From assembly GCF_963678635.1 (NCBI RefSeq), contig NC_087070.1, forward strand, positions 49,023,467 through 49,087,466: DNA of 64,000 bases, written 5' to 3'. How positions within the stretch are numbered: position 1 is the stretch's first letter; the number at the start of each line of letters is the position of its first letter. Below the pieces are notes generated by a model. That model had not been told where the DNA came from. It worked only from the letters and a program-made list of their open reading frames with translations, and did not search any database. The position numbers and the translations under genes were made by a program. Positions 30,834 through 42,800 of the stretch are shown one piece after another. This stretch comes from Symsagittifera roscoffensis (lineage: Eukaryota; Xenacoelomorpha; Acoela; Convolutidae).

Positions 30834-33800
30834 GTGGGAAAATGTGTTTGTTTGTTAATTGAAGGAGAACATTTTTATCGAGTAAAAAGATAGCAAGAAC
30901 AAATTCAGTTTAGACGAACTTATAGTGTGATTGTATTTATTTGAAAAACTAAAACTTGAAGCGATGAATAGAGAGTAAAGATGGAGCAATATTTAAATCA
31001 AAAAATAAAACTTTTGTTAAAACAAAGTTTTAATACTGACGTTCAGTCCAATTTTGGTTTTCTCTACTATAAGCCGAAACTTATTTCACTAGGTCTTGAT
31101 ATATACCATTCGATATAATTTTTTAATTTATGGATTGTAATGAATGAATTATTTTTGGGGATGTGCTAAGAATTAGAATTGCAGCAGGCAGGATGTTTTT
31201 CATTCATAATTTAGACGAAGGTGGTAGAGCGAAGACTCCTGTGAAACAGAATGGAGATTCCGACTATTGCTCCTCATCTCTTGTTCGCAGCAGATTCGCT
31301 CGAAGAAAGGAAAGTCTCCCCCTAAGAAGCGAATCAGGTAAGGCTTGGATAGACAATAAGTATTATCCTATTTCACTTACTAACAGAAAACTATGAATTC
31401 CTAAAATAGTATTTCCTTTTTCTCTTCGGTATTGAAACTTTGAATATTTACTGACTAGTTAAATTTTCAGCGCCGAAGAGAAAAAGGAAATATGCTTTTG
31501 GAATTCATAGATTTTTTTGTTAGTAAGTGAAATATGATAATATTTATTGTGGATAAAAACAAGAATCAAATTGGGCTCTATGCTTAGCCTAAATTTCGAA
31601 TTGCCGTTTGTGCTAAAGGTAGTATTTTCGTTCCGACTTTCGATTAAAGTGATAGAAAGTTTGTGCTCGGGTGTTTTTTTTCGCCAGACAAAATTCGATT
31701 TTTGACTGGATTTGTTATATAATCTGAACGGTACTAGTGTTTTTGCCTAAAACTAAAAAGATATGTGATCTTTTTTACTAAAGTTATGGCGATTTGAAAA
31801 TTACTAATTTGGCTATTTTGGGATAATAAATGCGTGTGATAATTATATAAAAACGGTTGAGCGACCATCGTTACAGGCGAAAATTTGTTATTGTCTAAAA
31901 TGCCCTAGTTGGTAAAAAGCGACTATTTGTATCAAGCGAGATTCAATGTTTTGTTTGATTTTTAGACTTTTTCCCGTAAGATTTTTTCCTCTTACAATAC
32001 TTTTCTTACAAATGTCTTACAAAATGAGCTTGCTCTATTAGTGAACTCTTAAATCTTCCAGTATCCTTCACACCTAAACTGGAGTAATGAAGTTGCCTTG
32101 GCGTCCTATGGTTTTGGGTTCAAGTTTTTTTTTCAGTATATAAGAAATCGATTTTTTTCTGAAAAGTTGCGTTATCGGCCTATTGCTTGTCTGCTTATGT
32201 TTTGTCGGCTTAGTTGGCACATCAGGATTTTTTTTGCGCTTGAAGCACTTTTCTCTGTAATTGCAAGAACTGTTGATTTTCTCCAGTAATTCAAAGTTTA
32301 CTGGTCCTGGCTTCGCATATTTCCTTTTTTTTCTCCACTTGAAAGTTTCCTTCGGCCTACAATGTTTTCGGATTAAGTTTTATCTGCCCAATCACTTATT
32401 TTGCGTCGTTATGAGGGCAAATTTTTGAAGAAATTAATTCACGTCGATTGATTACAAATGTTCAAAGTTTTAAAACTTAATCGCTCAAAGTTTTTTGATG
32501 ACAAGGACTTTTTTTCGGTTGCCGGCTTCAGAAGTGCTTCGTCTACTCACTGATTGGATAAATAGTAAAAGCGTATTCAGTTTGCTAGTAAAAGCTGTAT
32601 TTGTGTTACCGAAAGGTTTTTTTCTATTTGCAAGCCGTCCATAATTGTGTGAACAGTTAAACGAAACAGAAAGCTTAATTAACAGAATGAAATGAAGAAA
32701 TCTGAGTTAAAAGCTAGTCCCTGCACTATTTTGCAAATTATGTTGTTCTGATTGTTTTTCAGTATGGCAGACAATCTTAACTGCACTTTCTCATCTTCCT
32801 TTGTCCTTGATTCTATGTCTCTGGATTTCAATTTTACGAGCTGTTTCTCGGCCAAGCTTTGTTCTCGTCTAATAAATTCAAGGAATTTGTGGATCTTTGG
32901 GTGCGAGAAGAAGAAGAAAAAGAAAGCTGCTTGGCGTTTTTTTGCGAGTTGTTGGAACAATCCATATCTTTTCAAAATATTCTACATAGAAATTTCGCCC
33001 AAAAGATCTTTCAAGCATTTGAACCCCAGCTACAAATCACGTTGCGGGATAAGTGCCAGCGCGTTGTAGGATTTTTATTTCTAGTCAAAGTGCTTAGTGA
33101 GACCTATAAGGAGAGGCTGAACTGAGCTCCTGAATTTTTCTCCAAGAGCTGGCGCTAAGTGGAAAAAGCAGCCTTTAATATTAGCAGCACCTTGGAAGGC
33201 TCAATGGAATGGCAGAAGTTTGACTGTTTCAGCTCTTCAAAGTCTCGTAGAGTTTGCTCTGCCTTTTTTGGTTCAAAAGAAAGTAAACCGTTGGAACTTA
33301 TTGATCATTTACTGCATAATGCTTGTTATGTACTTGGTAGAAGAGCTTGGCGTATAATTAAGAAACTCGCTTGCCTAGTCGTGCTGCTCTCCATCGCTTC
33401 TATTTTTTCTTCAGGCCCAGAGTCGTGGATTAGAAAGTTATACTCCCTGACTGAGAAAATTAGGTGCAGTGGTATCGCAAGGTCTTATAGTAGCTGGCAT
33501 TTGTTCGATGAATCTTTGTCCTTTAGTCGCCACTGTCATCTTAAAGGCTTGTCTAATTGCCACCGTCATCTTGAAGGCTTCCCCAATAAGCTACGCTCAA
33601 ATTGCTCTCGGGGTCTCCAAAATTGACTCGGCCTTCTTTTAGTTTGGCTCTATAATATACGGTTTTTTACAATCGGGTTGAATTCCGAGTCGCCACATCC
33701 CCAGTGAAAAAATCCCTATGTTTGTATAAGAACTCTCGCTTGAAGCAAAACGTTCTAACATGTGCAATCCAGGAACGTGAAAGTTTTATGGGAAAAGTTG

Positions 33801-36800
33801 ACATGCCGAGAGAGGAAAAATGTCAGATGTTCATGGAAAGCAGAAACTTTTAAGCCTTTCTTCTTTCATTTTGTGTTGTAAAATTCCTACCTTTTGCGAG
33901 TTTTATCTCAATAGAGGTAACTTTTGTTTATAGAGGTAAAAGTCAGTGAATTTCTAAATTTCAAATTTTGACAAAGGTTTGTCGTTGCTGGTCTTCGAAT
34001 TTATACAAATAGTATAAATAGGGCAACGATTTGTCCAATGCTGTTGAGAGATAGTTGCCAAGTTGAACATCCTCAAACTGTTCAATTTACTCGCTTTGAA
34101 ACCTGATTTTTATCATCGTTTTACAAAGTGATTTTTTTTTTTGAAATTGTGGAAGAAGCTGTTTCGTTTGTCCAGTTTTAGCGCCGTTGTCATAGCTTCA
34201 TGCTCGTTTTCATTTAAAAATAGTAAATTTCGTTTTCTTGGTTTTTACCATCAATTTTTGAGTCAATGGTAAAAAAAACTGCTTCCTTCTGTGTCACTGT
34301 TGTGATTCGAGCATTCCTTAACTGATGTCTTTCTTTCGCGCAGGCTTGTTTTATTGATAACTTCAAACTTTCAGACCTAATATATCTGCACACTTTTGGC
34401 CACTGAACAGTTTTATTGGTGTTTTACAAGCTAATAGACTATGAATGATATATCAGCCATGCGTTTAGGAGGACCGCCAAGAAAAGGCAGTGGAACCACC
34501 ACAAATGCCAATAGTAGATCTGCAACCACCACGACTCCAATGGATGACAAAACTCTGTTCTGGACATTCTTGATTGACAATCTGGACAGAGCAGTCGACG
34601 CACTTTACTCTGTGTGTGACCAAAACGAAAGCATCCAACAAGCCAATGTGAGTCCAAGTAGACAACACTTTAGTTGTAGGTATCCGCATAACAGCAGGAC
34701 CGATAGCTTGGCAAATTTATCCCTATCAATGTCATTAGACTAGCATCATCTAAGTGTATTGTTACGAACCTTCTTTTTTTTAGTCTAAGAATCTTAGACG
34801 TAGCTGATTTTTTTTGCTAATTCGAGGCTGATTACTACTTATTCTTAGTGCACTTTATGGAGCTGCTTTTTTCGTGTTCTCGCTAGTTCAAAGTGTCCAA
34901 AGTTGGACTCTTTTCAATCTTGTTTCTTTCGAACTTCTGAGTATCAAATTCAGATTGGCTAATTTAAAATCGGTGAATTTGGTCCTTCTGGGATGAGAAT
35001 CCCCCTTTTAGCTGTCCGGGAGAAAATTGCGATTAAATTTTAAATACCATTGCCCTGTTGTTTTTTTTTTGTTACTTTTGAAAATTTATCGGTTCCTAGA
35101 TTAAATTATAATTAGGTATTGAATCAGTGAGCAGTTGCTATTTTTGGCCTAGCTGAGACATGACGTTGAAATTAATCAAATTTCGTTAAATGTTCTCATG
35201 TGATGCTTCAATCAGTTAAAATATGTCAGTCATTTAAAAACGATGTTTTATTGTTGTGGTTTAGGAGATGAAGCTGATCTTCAACAATTACATCAAGGAC
35301 TTCGACAACCTGATGGATAAGATTAAAATTCAAGAGCATTTCGACAAGGCCCAGCAGAAGTGAGTTTATTTAATTATTTAGTTTCCATGCGATCACTTCG
35401 TAAATCACTAGAATTAATACATGGAGTATGGATGTTTGGAATCTTGAAATATGGAGGAATGTCATAAGACCTCTGAGACGGTGTCTTAATGAGCAAACAC
35501 TCATAAGTGTTTATATAGTGTCAGTGAATGAAGTGAACACACTTATTTAAGCGTGTGGTTTTGGTTCGTTTTTTTATTCAAGGAAACAGGGATTGAGAAG
35601 GGCTTAATATGCTTAATTACGATTTTCATTGTTATAGCGCTACCAAATGTTTAAGTGTCATAATCGTGATTATTTTATACAGTTGCGCTGCGCGTCTTAG
35701 CGAGCGTAGTGTAATAGTATGACTACTTTTTACAACCTAAGAGGCAAATATTGGTGCCACTTTTGGGGTACATTAGCGATATTTGGTAGCATGTGCTTTG
35801 ATATTCGATAAGTAATAAGCTTACACATTGGCACTTTTGCAGTTTTTTTTGTTTGCTGTTTTTGCTGGGATTTAATTTGATTTCGTTTTCTGGTTATCGA
35901 TTTAGTTTCAATGCCGGCAAATTATTTTAAGATTTGCAAAACTTCCTAAAAAAATTTTTAAACCATTATTTGCTGTGTCAATAGCAAGTATTTTTCAAAC
36001 GTTAACGAGCTGCCATTTATATTTGAATTGACCTAGGAAACAAAAAATTGGAATCAGTTGTTTTGACGGATTTTCATTCTGATGAGTATTTGAAGCACCA
36101 CTGGCTAAGTGCCTGTTGCAATTTATTCAATTAAGGTGTCATAAGGAATGTAAAAACACTAAATTAGGTCGTGATTACTTTTTTGGTTTTTCTGGAAAAG
36201 TCTAAAATGTCTTCACGTCGTAATCAGGATTTTTGCGGTTTGACTTAGCAGTTTGTGTTCAATTCAAGTTCATTCGTTTAAAGAAAAAAAAACGCTCTCC
36301 AATTAGGAAAGCTTCCAGCTTCGAAAGTAGACTTTAAGATAGCAATTTTTCCTATTCCGCTATCGTCTATGTCTTTTCTTTAATTCAGTTAGTTTGCTTA
36401 CGCCTGCAACTAGCAAGCATTACGAAATCAGAGTATAGATTTTTTTTCAGGTTAACAAGTGATTTTGAAAAAATAACTTGAATATTTTGGGGTTCAGTTA
36501 ACATCTATTCTGATGGAACTTGTGGCCGATTTTTTTCCCTATATTGAAAGTTTCTTCGACTTGAATCGTTTTGCCTGCTGTAAATCTGTTAACAGGAAAT
36601 ATTGTTCGCAAAACTCGTTGATTGTCCACCCAAGTATTGTTACGCTTGCGCTTAGCAAGCTTTGAAAAATCGGAATCCAGTTTTTTTTTGGGTTAACTAC
36701 AAGTTTAACAAAATCAGTTGAATTATGCTGCTGACATGCTCAATATCATGGGAATGCAATTTAACTACCGGGTACTAGTTACTGCCCATGCTATGTCTAG

Positions 36801-39800
36801 AACTCAAACCATTGTATATATAATATAAGTTCTGATATTAATTTTCCACTGATTGTTTTTCGGCTTTATGGTCGTCGACTTAAGCACAGTCGGTTTAATT
36901 TCCAAATTATGTAATATACTTTGTTACGCTTTTTATATAGCTATCGTGGATCCTATCTGGGCGTTATATGAAACATCCGGTAGTACTTTTGAGCTCCATA
37001 AGACTCTTGTACCAGTTTTTGGAAGGCCGTATTTCAACGCCACTAGGACCTCTTGAAAAACTTAAATAATTGCTTTCATTTTTTTCTCGTTTTTCTACTT
37101 CCTTCTTCATTTGTAAAATATTTGGAAGTTCTGCCTGCTAATGTTTCAGCATCACGGTGCAATCATCCTATAATTGTTGTATCCCAAGGGGTGGGAAGCT
37201 CCGCTTCGCCTATGTGTCTGATTAGTGACCGTTTGATAAATTGTGTTTCTCAGTATCTCTTTGCAAGTTGGTCTTTGCAAGAAAAACAATCGATATTCTC
37301 CACCCATGTGATAAGAAATAGTGTTGCAACTGCGTACTAGACTTTTTTCTCCCGTAAACATTTTTGTTCACAAGATTTGGCAGATATTCCATCTTGCTTC
37401 TTAATAAATTCAAAATCAACCGACCATCCAGCGAATTTGCCTAGAGGTAACACACTTGCGTGTAACAACAAAGTCTTGCAGTTGGAATCTAGTGGAGACC
37501 TTTTTTCAAACGAGAAGTTTTCTGCCTTTTCGGATGTCTGCCCGTCTGCTTATTTTGTCGACTAATTTACCGTAGTACGGGCTCGTGTTGAACGTTCAGC
37601 TTTCTTTGAAGGTTCATGACGGCTATTTCTAAAGCCTTATCGGTAGAGATATTTGAGTTACTAGGTTTTGTGCGGAATTTTAATTATGTTTTTTGAAATT
37701 AAAAAAATCCTAAATAATTTTTTCGACCCGTTCATAAATGTATACGGAGTTATAGTGTTTGATAATTGTGGTCGCGATTAGCATTAGCAAGCGTTATCCG
37801 GAACATAGACTGATTCTTATCATTATCCAACAAAATCATTGAATAATTTTTTTCAAATCAGCAGTTTGGGCATGTTTGCTTTTCAAATAACCGTTCTTTC
37901 AAATACTTGTTTTGTTAGTTGGCTGAAAGGTTTTTTTTCGGGTTAAACGTAATGGGTTTAGTGGCATCATTGAATTGTTGGATGAGCGAAACAAGTTTTC
38001 TATGCGTTTGTAACTTTTGAGGGGGGTAATTCAATAGTTTTGAAAGTTTTTTATATGAAATAATTTTTTGCTCAACAGGTGTCTGCTCAAAATTTATTGG
38101 CTTTGTTACCGCTTCGTTTCGATGGAACTGTAATTGTCAATTGTATTGTTTGACTTGTTTTTTGAAATTGAAAATTATTCAAGACAAAGATCTGAAAATG
38201 TTAAGGATCTAGATTTTTCGACATTTTCAGATTTTTTTTTGACTTAGCGGCTTTGTCTCATTTTCTGACTGCTAATTTATTATGCAATGTTTGCGTTGTC
38301 TCGCTTCGCCTCTGGGTTATTTTTTGTCATTCTATTTTTGACTGGATTTCGTCCATTTTTTCGGCTAATTGCTGTGCGATTTTTGTGCTGCATCGCAAGT
38401 AATGCGATGCTCTGCTTCGGTTTGTGTGAAAAATGTGCCAATGATGGAAGATTTTTGAAATTGAAAGAGCCTTAACCTGATGTATTTTTTTTTACTTCAG
38501 TAGTTGAAAATTTTTCGTTTTTTTCGGTTTCTTTGAGTTCATGGACACTTTCGTTTTTTTTTGCTATATTTGGGAATTGTGGCGTTGTCGCGCATTGGCA
38601 GTGAATATGATTGAGGGTTCAAATCGCAAGAGATTTTGGTACGTAAGTAATAGCTCAGAGCTCAGGTTATCTTGCATAATTGATCTCCGGCCTATGCCTC
38701 TGGCTAACCGACTAAAAATTTTCACTATTAATTGGAAGAGTGAATTTTGGAAATTGTTCAGGCCCCTCTCCATCTCGTGGGAAGTGCGCAAGACGTCCTC
38801 TCCGATGAAGATGCCAGCGGGTGGCGCTTCTATAGTCGACAACAACGGGTCAGTGCGACAACTCGTGTTCATGTCGTGGGCCGACAGAGTGAAAGGGGCT
38901 ACTCCTTCTGCTCCTTCCCCTAGTGAGGTTTTAGGAGCGGGAGAAACAAAAGGACGTGAAACTAACGATTCTGGGAAGAGTTTCTTGGATGCAATGAAAA
39001 GGAAAAATGGCGTGGCAGAAAACAATGACACGCTAAAAGGCAAGTCTTGTGAAATAATGAAGACAATTTTATATCACGTCTTTGATTAAGTGCCTAAATG
39101 AATATTTATTTCACGTATAATATTGTTGATTTAAACCAAAAATTCGATCTCAATCGAATTAGATTGAGATTTAACAGTTTGAGAGGCGAATTAGTTTGAG
39201 ATTAATTTTTATTTCGCCTGTAGTAAGGTTGTTTCTAACAAGTTATTCGCATTAATTTGAGATTGAACACTTTCAAGCCAGAAAATTTGTTTTGTCTGTT
39301 CAGTTATAAGTAGTCATCGAGTATAAATTTTTTACGGAAGTGGTTATGTTTTCACATAAGTAGAAATGATTTCAGGTAACTCATCGCATTTAGAGGGCGA
39401 AGACAGTGAATGTGACAGTGGATGGGAAAAGTACAGCAAACTGAGCAAGCATAAGAGTATTAGACCACAACACCACAGACTCAGTCCGAAATCAGATACA
39501 GCAACAGTGATGACAACAGGTACTGATTGCAAGGCAGCGTCTGTTGTTTCTCCTGTCGGTATTAGGTCACCAGTGAGACCTGCAGAAATTGATACGATGG
39601 GGTCAAAAGTGGAGTTGTCTCCTGATTCTGCGATCGGAGAAGACGACGGAGGGCTTAAAAACAACAGAGAAAGGGAAGATTTGGTTTTGAGTAAGGTGAG
39701 TTTGTTGTGTTGCGACTACTAAAGAATACTCCGTAGTTCATCTGAATCATTAGCACGTGACAAATCTGTCTTGAAAATTTTATCTTGTTAAGTATTAACT

Positions 39801-42800
39801 ATTAGTATAATCTTATTAAAGTTTAACTTTAGCACAACAAGTAGGCTAAATTTATAATCAAAAGCATTCACAGTAATTTATTAACCGGCATTTGGGTTCA
39901 AAAATTTTCTGTAATATGTTTCAGTAACTATACTTGCGAGAACAAGTGTTTTGTAATTGAGATTTAGGTTTTCTATGAAACAACTTCTCTCACAAAATCT
40001 AGGAAATTCAGACCTCAAAAATAATGTGCACGTGTTATAGTTTTCTGTACACCACCACCAGTTTCGTCTTGAATTTCAAAATACAGTTGATTTTCAAATT
40101 TGGTCAGGCTCAAATTTAATTTTTTGCGCTTTTAATTTTGATTTCTTTCTAAGAGTAAAGTTCAGGAAAAACGTGATCGACTTCTAGTTTCAAAAGTGGA
40201 AATTAATTTTCAGATTTCTCAGCGAAATGAAAATTTTTCTGATTGATCCAGTTTTCTTAAATAGTTTTTTTTACACTAGCGTCAGCTTAGTGTATTATTA
40301 CAAACCTTTTTTTGTCTAACCTAACTCCCAAATAAAAGTGTTCTTTAAAAAAGTTCACTTATTTAGAAATTTCACTGTAGCATTGGAAATTTCATAGCAT
40401 CTGTTCTGTGTTTTATTTGTGACTAGTGTTTGACTATTACCTATTAAGCTTCCGTGGCTGAGACTCTTAATCTCTAGGTTGCAGAATTGAATCTCTGACG
40501 AATTTGCTAACTCGAGGCTTATTTCTACTTCTTCTTATTGCACTTTGTAGAGCCGCTTTTTTGTCCTGTTCTTGCTAGTGTTTGTCCTGTTCATCTTTTT
40601 TCTTTGAAATTCGAAAGCTAAGGTTTTTTTGTAGTGTTTTTTCTGTTTACTTGCTTTCATTGACTCCATTCCAACTGTTTGTTGGCTATATTTTCATTTT
40701 TCAGAGTCGATGAACGTCGTGAAGGCTATTAAGTTGGATTTTTTCAGGAAAAGTCTTAAAATTTGTTCACGTTCAAAATTGATTTTCCGGTTTGACTTTT
40801 GATTTCTTAAGTTAATGTAAAAGGAAGTCAAACTCCTCTATTGAACCGCAAAAGAGTAAAGATCACGAATAACCTGATCGAGTTCCTGCTCAATGTGGTG
40901 TCTAATTTTCCCATTTCGCAGCGGAATGAAAACTTTACCTTTTGATACATTTTTTTGTCAAATCTTGAAGTTATAAGAGCTTTAAGGCCATTTGTTTTTT
41001 TTCTTTGAAATTCGAAGCATTTAAGTTGATTCGTTTTGTTCATGTTTTAATTTTTGCTGATGTTTTTTTTCGAACTGTCTGTTGGCTATGTTTTACTGTG
41101 AAGTTCGAAATTTCTAAGAAAGATTAATCAGCTTTCTTTCGTTTCCTTCTTTCATTGACTCTTTCAAACTGTCTCTCAGCTATGTTTTTAAGAATTAATG
41201 AACTTTGTGAAGACACGAAAAAGTTCACGAATATTTTTTTTGGAATTTGATCATGCCGCATTGGCGGTTTTTGTGTTTTACTTCTGATTTCTTTTGAGTT
41301 TTGCCTCAAATTAATTTGTTGAAAGGAAGGCATATTACGCTTTCAAATTAAGAAAGTAGAATTGGCGCGTAAGTGCGTGATCGACTCATAGGTTCGTGAG
41401 TGGATTTAAATTTTAGGTTCCCAAGCGGTATTAATAATTAACCCATTTATTCAGTGCTTTTTAAAATTAGGCTAGTTTTGTGAAAAAAAATGATGATTAT
41501 AAAATATGATTGTATTTTAGAGAGTCATTTCTTCTGTTTAACTTAAATGCAATGCCAATTTTTCAACTCTCTGTTAGCTATGTTTGCAATAAGTTCGTAA
41601 ATTTAATTCTCGTTGAAGTAACTCCATTCTGTCAATACTTTTGGCTGCTCACGTCTCAACCTTACGGTTGAGATGTGGACTGTTTTGTCTAAAATGTTGA
41701 GATTTTCCGTGAGAAAAATTAGTGTTTGAAGGATTTTACTCTGCTTACTTTTTATCAGATAAACCAGTGCAATCGTATCTTTCTCTTCTTACAAGGTTTT
41801 CCAAAAAAGTGTCAAAAAAATGTCTGATTTTTAGTGAAACCAGTTTCGCGATTAACCACGGACAATTCGCGAATAAGTACGAGCAATAAGCATATAGTAA
41901 GCGTTCAGGAGCCATTATCTTGCAATATTGTGTTCGATGATATGTTTTTCAAGGTTAATGAGCGTAGTGAAGACACTTGTATAGGTCAGAATGATTGTTT
42001 TTTTAATGCATTTTTTTAAATGCTCTTATAGTTACAGATTTGCAGTCCTAAAGTTTCATCACGCGCAATTGTAATTTTTTGCGGTGTGAGTCGTGACTTC
42101 TTTTAAAATTTAGTTCAGTTCCTTTTGTGAATAGGAAGACAAACTTCACTGTCGAAAAGAAAAGTGTAAAGATCACGTAAAGCGTGAATGACATCTAGTT
42201 GCAATAGTGGTGGAGTTTAAATTTCAAATTTGCCATCGGAAATTAAAATAACTGAATGTAGGTTATTTTTTATCCAGAAAGCGTCAATGATAAATTGTTC
42301 CCGTCAATGATACATTTAAAGTGTCAATGATACATTGAAATCGGAAAAGCTTGAAGCGAATGTATACTCAAGTTCGAAATTTGAGTTTTTCTTTAAAAAA
42401 ATTAAGTATTTTTTCTGTCTCTTTTCGTTCATTGACTTTTTTCCAACTGTCTATTGGCTATGTTTCGGAGTTTCAAATGATTTCTTTTATTGCACGTTTT
42501 TGCAAGGTTTGGTCGTCCTTTTTTGTTAGCAACTTTCTTTGCTGCCTAGGCTTTAGTCTAGCACTTTCGTATGAAATTGAGCGAGCGAAGCAAATCTTTG
42601 GTATGTTTTTGGTTATGTAATTTGAGTGATTTTTTCTGTCTCGTATATACATCAGGATTATGTAGCGTAAAATGACTGTAATGACTCCAAGTAAAAGGTG
42701 GTTTCGAGTTAAAAGCTGTTTTAAGGGTCACTGAACGTAGTGAAGACTCGTATATAGGTCTTGGTGATTTTTTTTCAGGAAAGAGTCTTCAAATGCTTTA

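Larger units (their letters stand above)
31338..34468 (+). other. SCAPER intron 2 (3.1 kb)
   Basis: Opens with an inverted repeat 15 nt after the donor, then an S1 SINE (31.95-32.28 kb) and a coding-like unrecognised patch (32.76-33.64 kb). 33,650-34,460 is AT-rich with nothing recognised. Intron 1 (30,834-31,184) likewise shows nothing. Confidence 0.65.
34648..38761 (+). other. SCAPER introns 3 and 4 with exon 4 between
   Basis: Intron 3 (34,648-35,264) has an S2-tail piece at 34,740-34,890. Intron 4 (35,360-38,761) has an S2 piece near 35,690-35,800, an R1 fragment (36.2 kb), an S1 SINE (37.2-37.6 kb) and the GCTTCGCCTCTG core at 38,293. Other parts show nothing. Confidence 0.6.

Noticed and set aside
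30527-30862. SCAPER start at ATG 30,527
   Set aside because: The 31 extra residues (Cys/His-rich) do not resemble SCAPER and a splice acceptor precedes 30,612; kept only as an alternative.
38564-39043. Minus-strand frame of 159 codons
   Set aside because: Lies opposite SCAPER exon 5, whose plus-strand frame is homologous to human SCAPER.
39344-39664. Minus-strand frame with hydrophobic stretch
   Set aside because: Shadow of SCAPER exon 6, which has matching splice sites and phase on the plus strand.
41640-41700. Hairpin CTCAACCTTACGGTTGAG as a miRNA precursor
   Set aside because: The stem is far too short and no longer pairing surrounds it.
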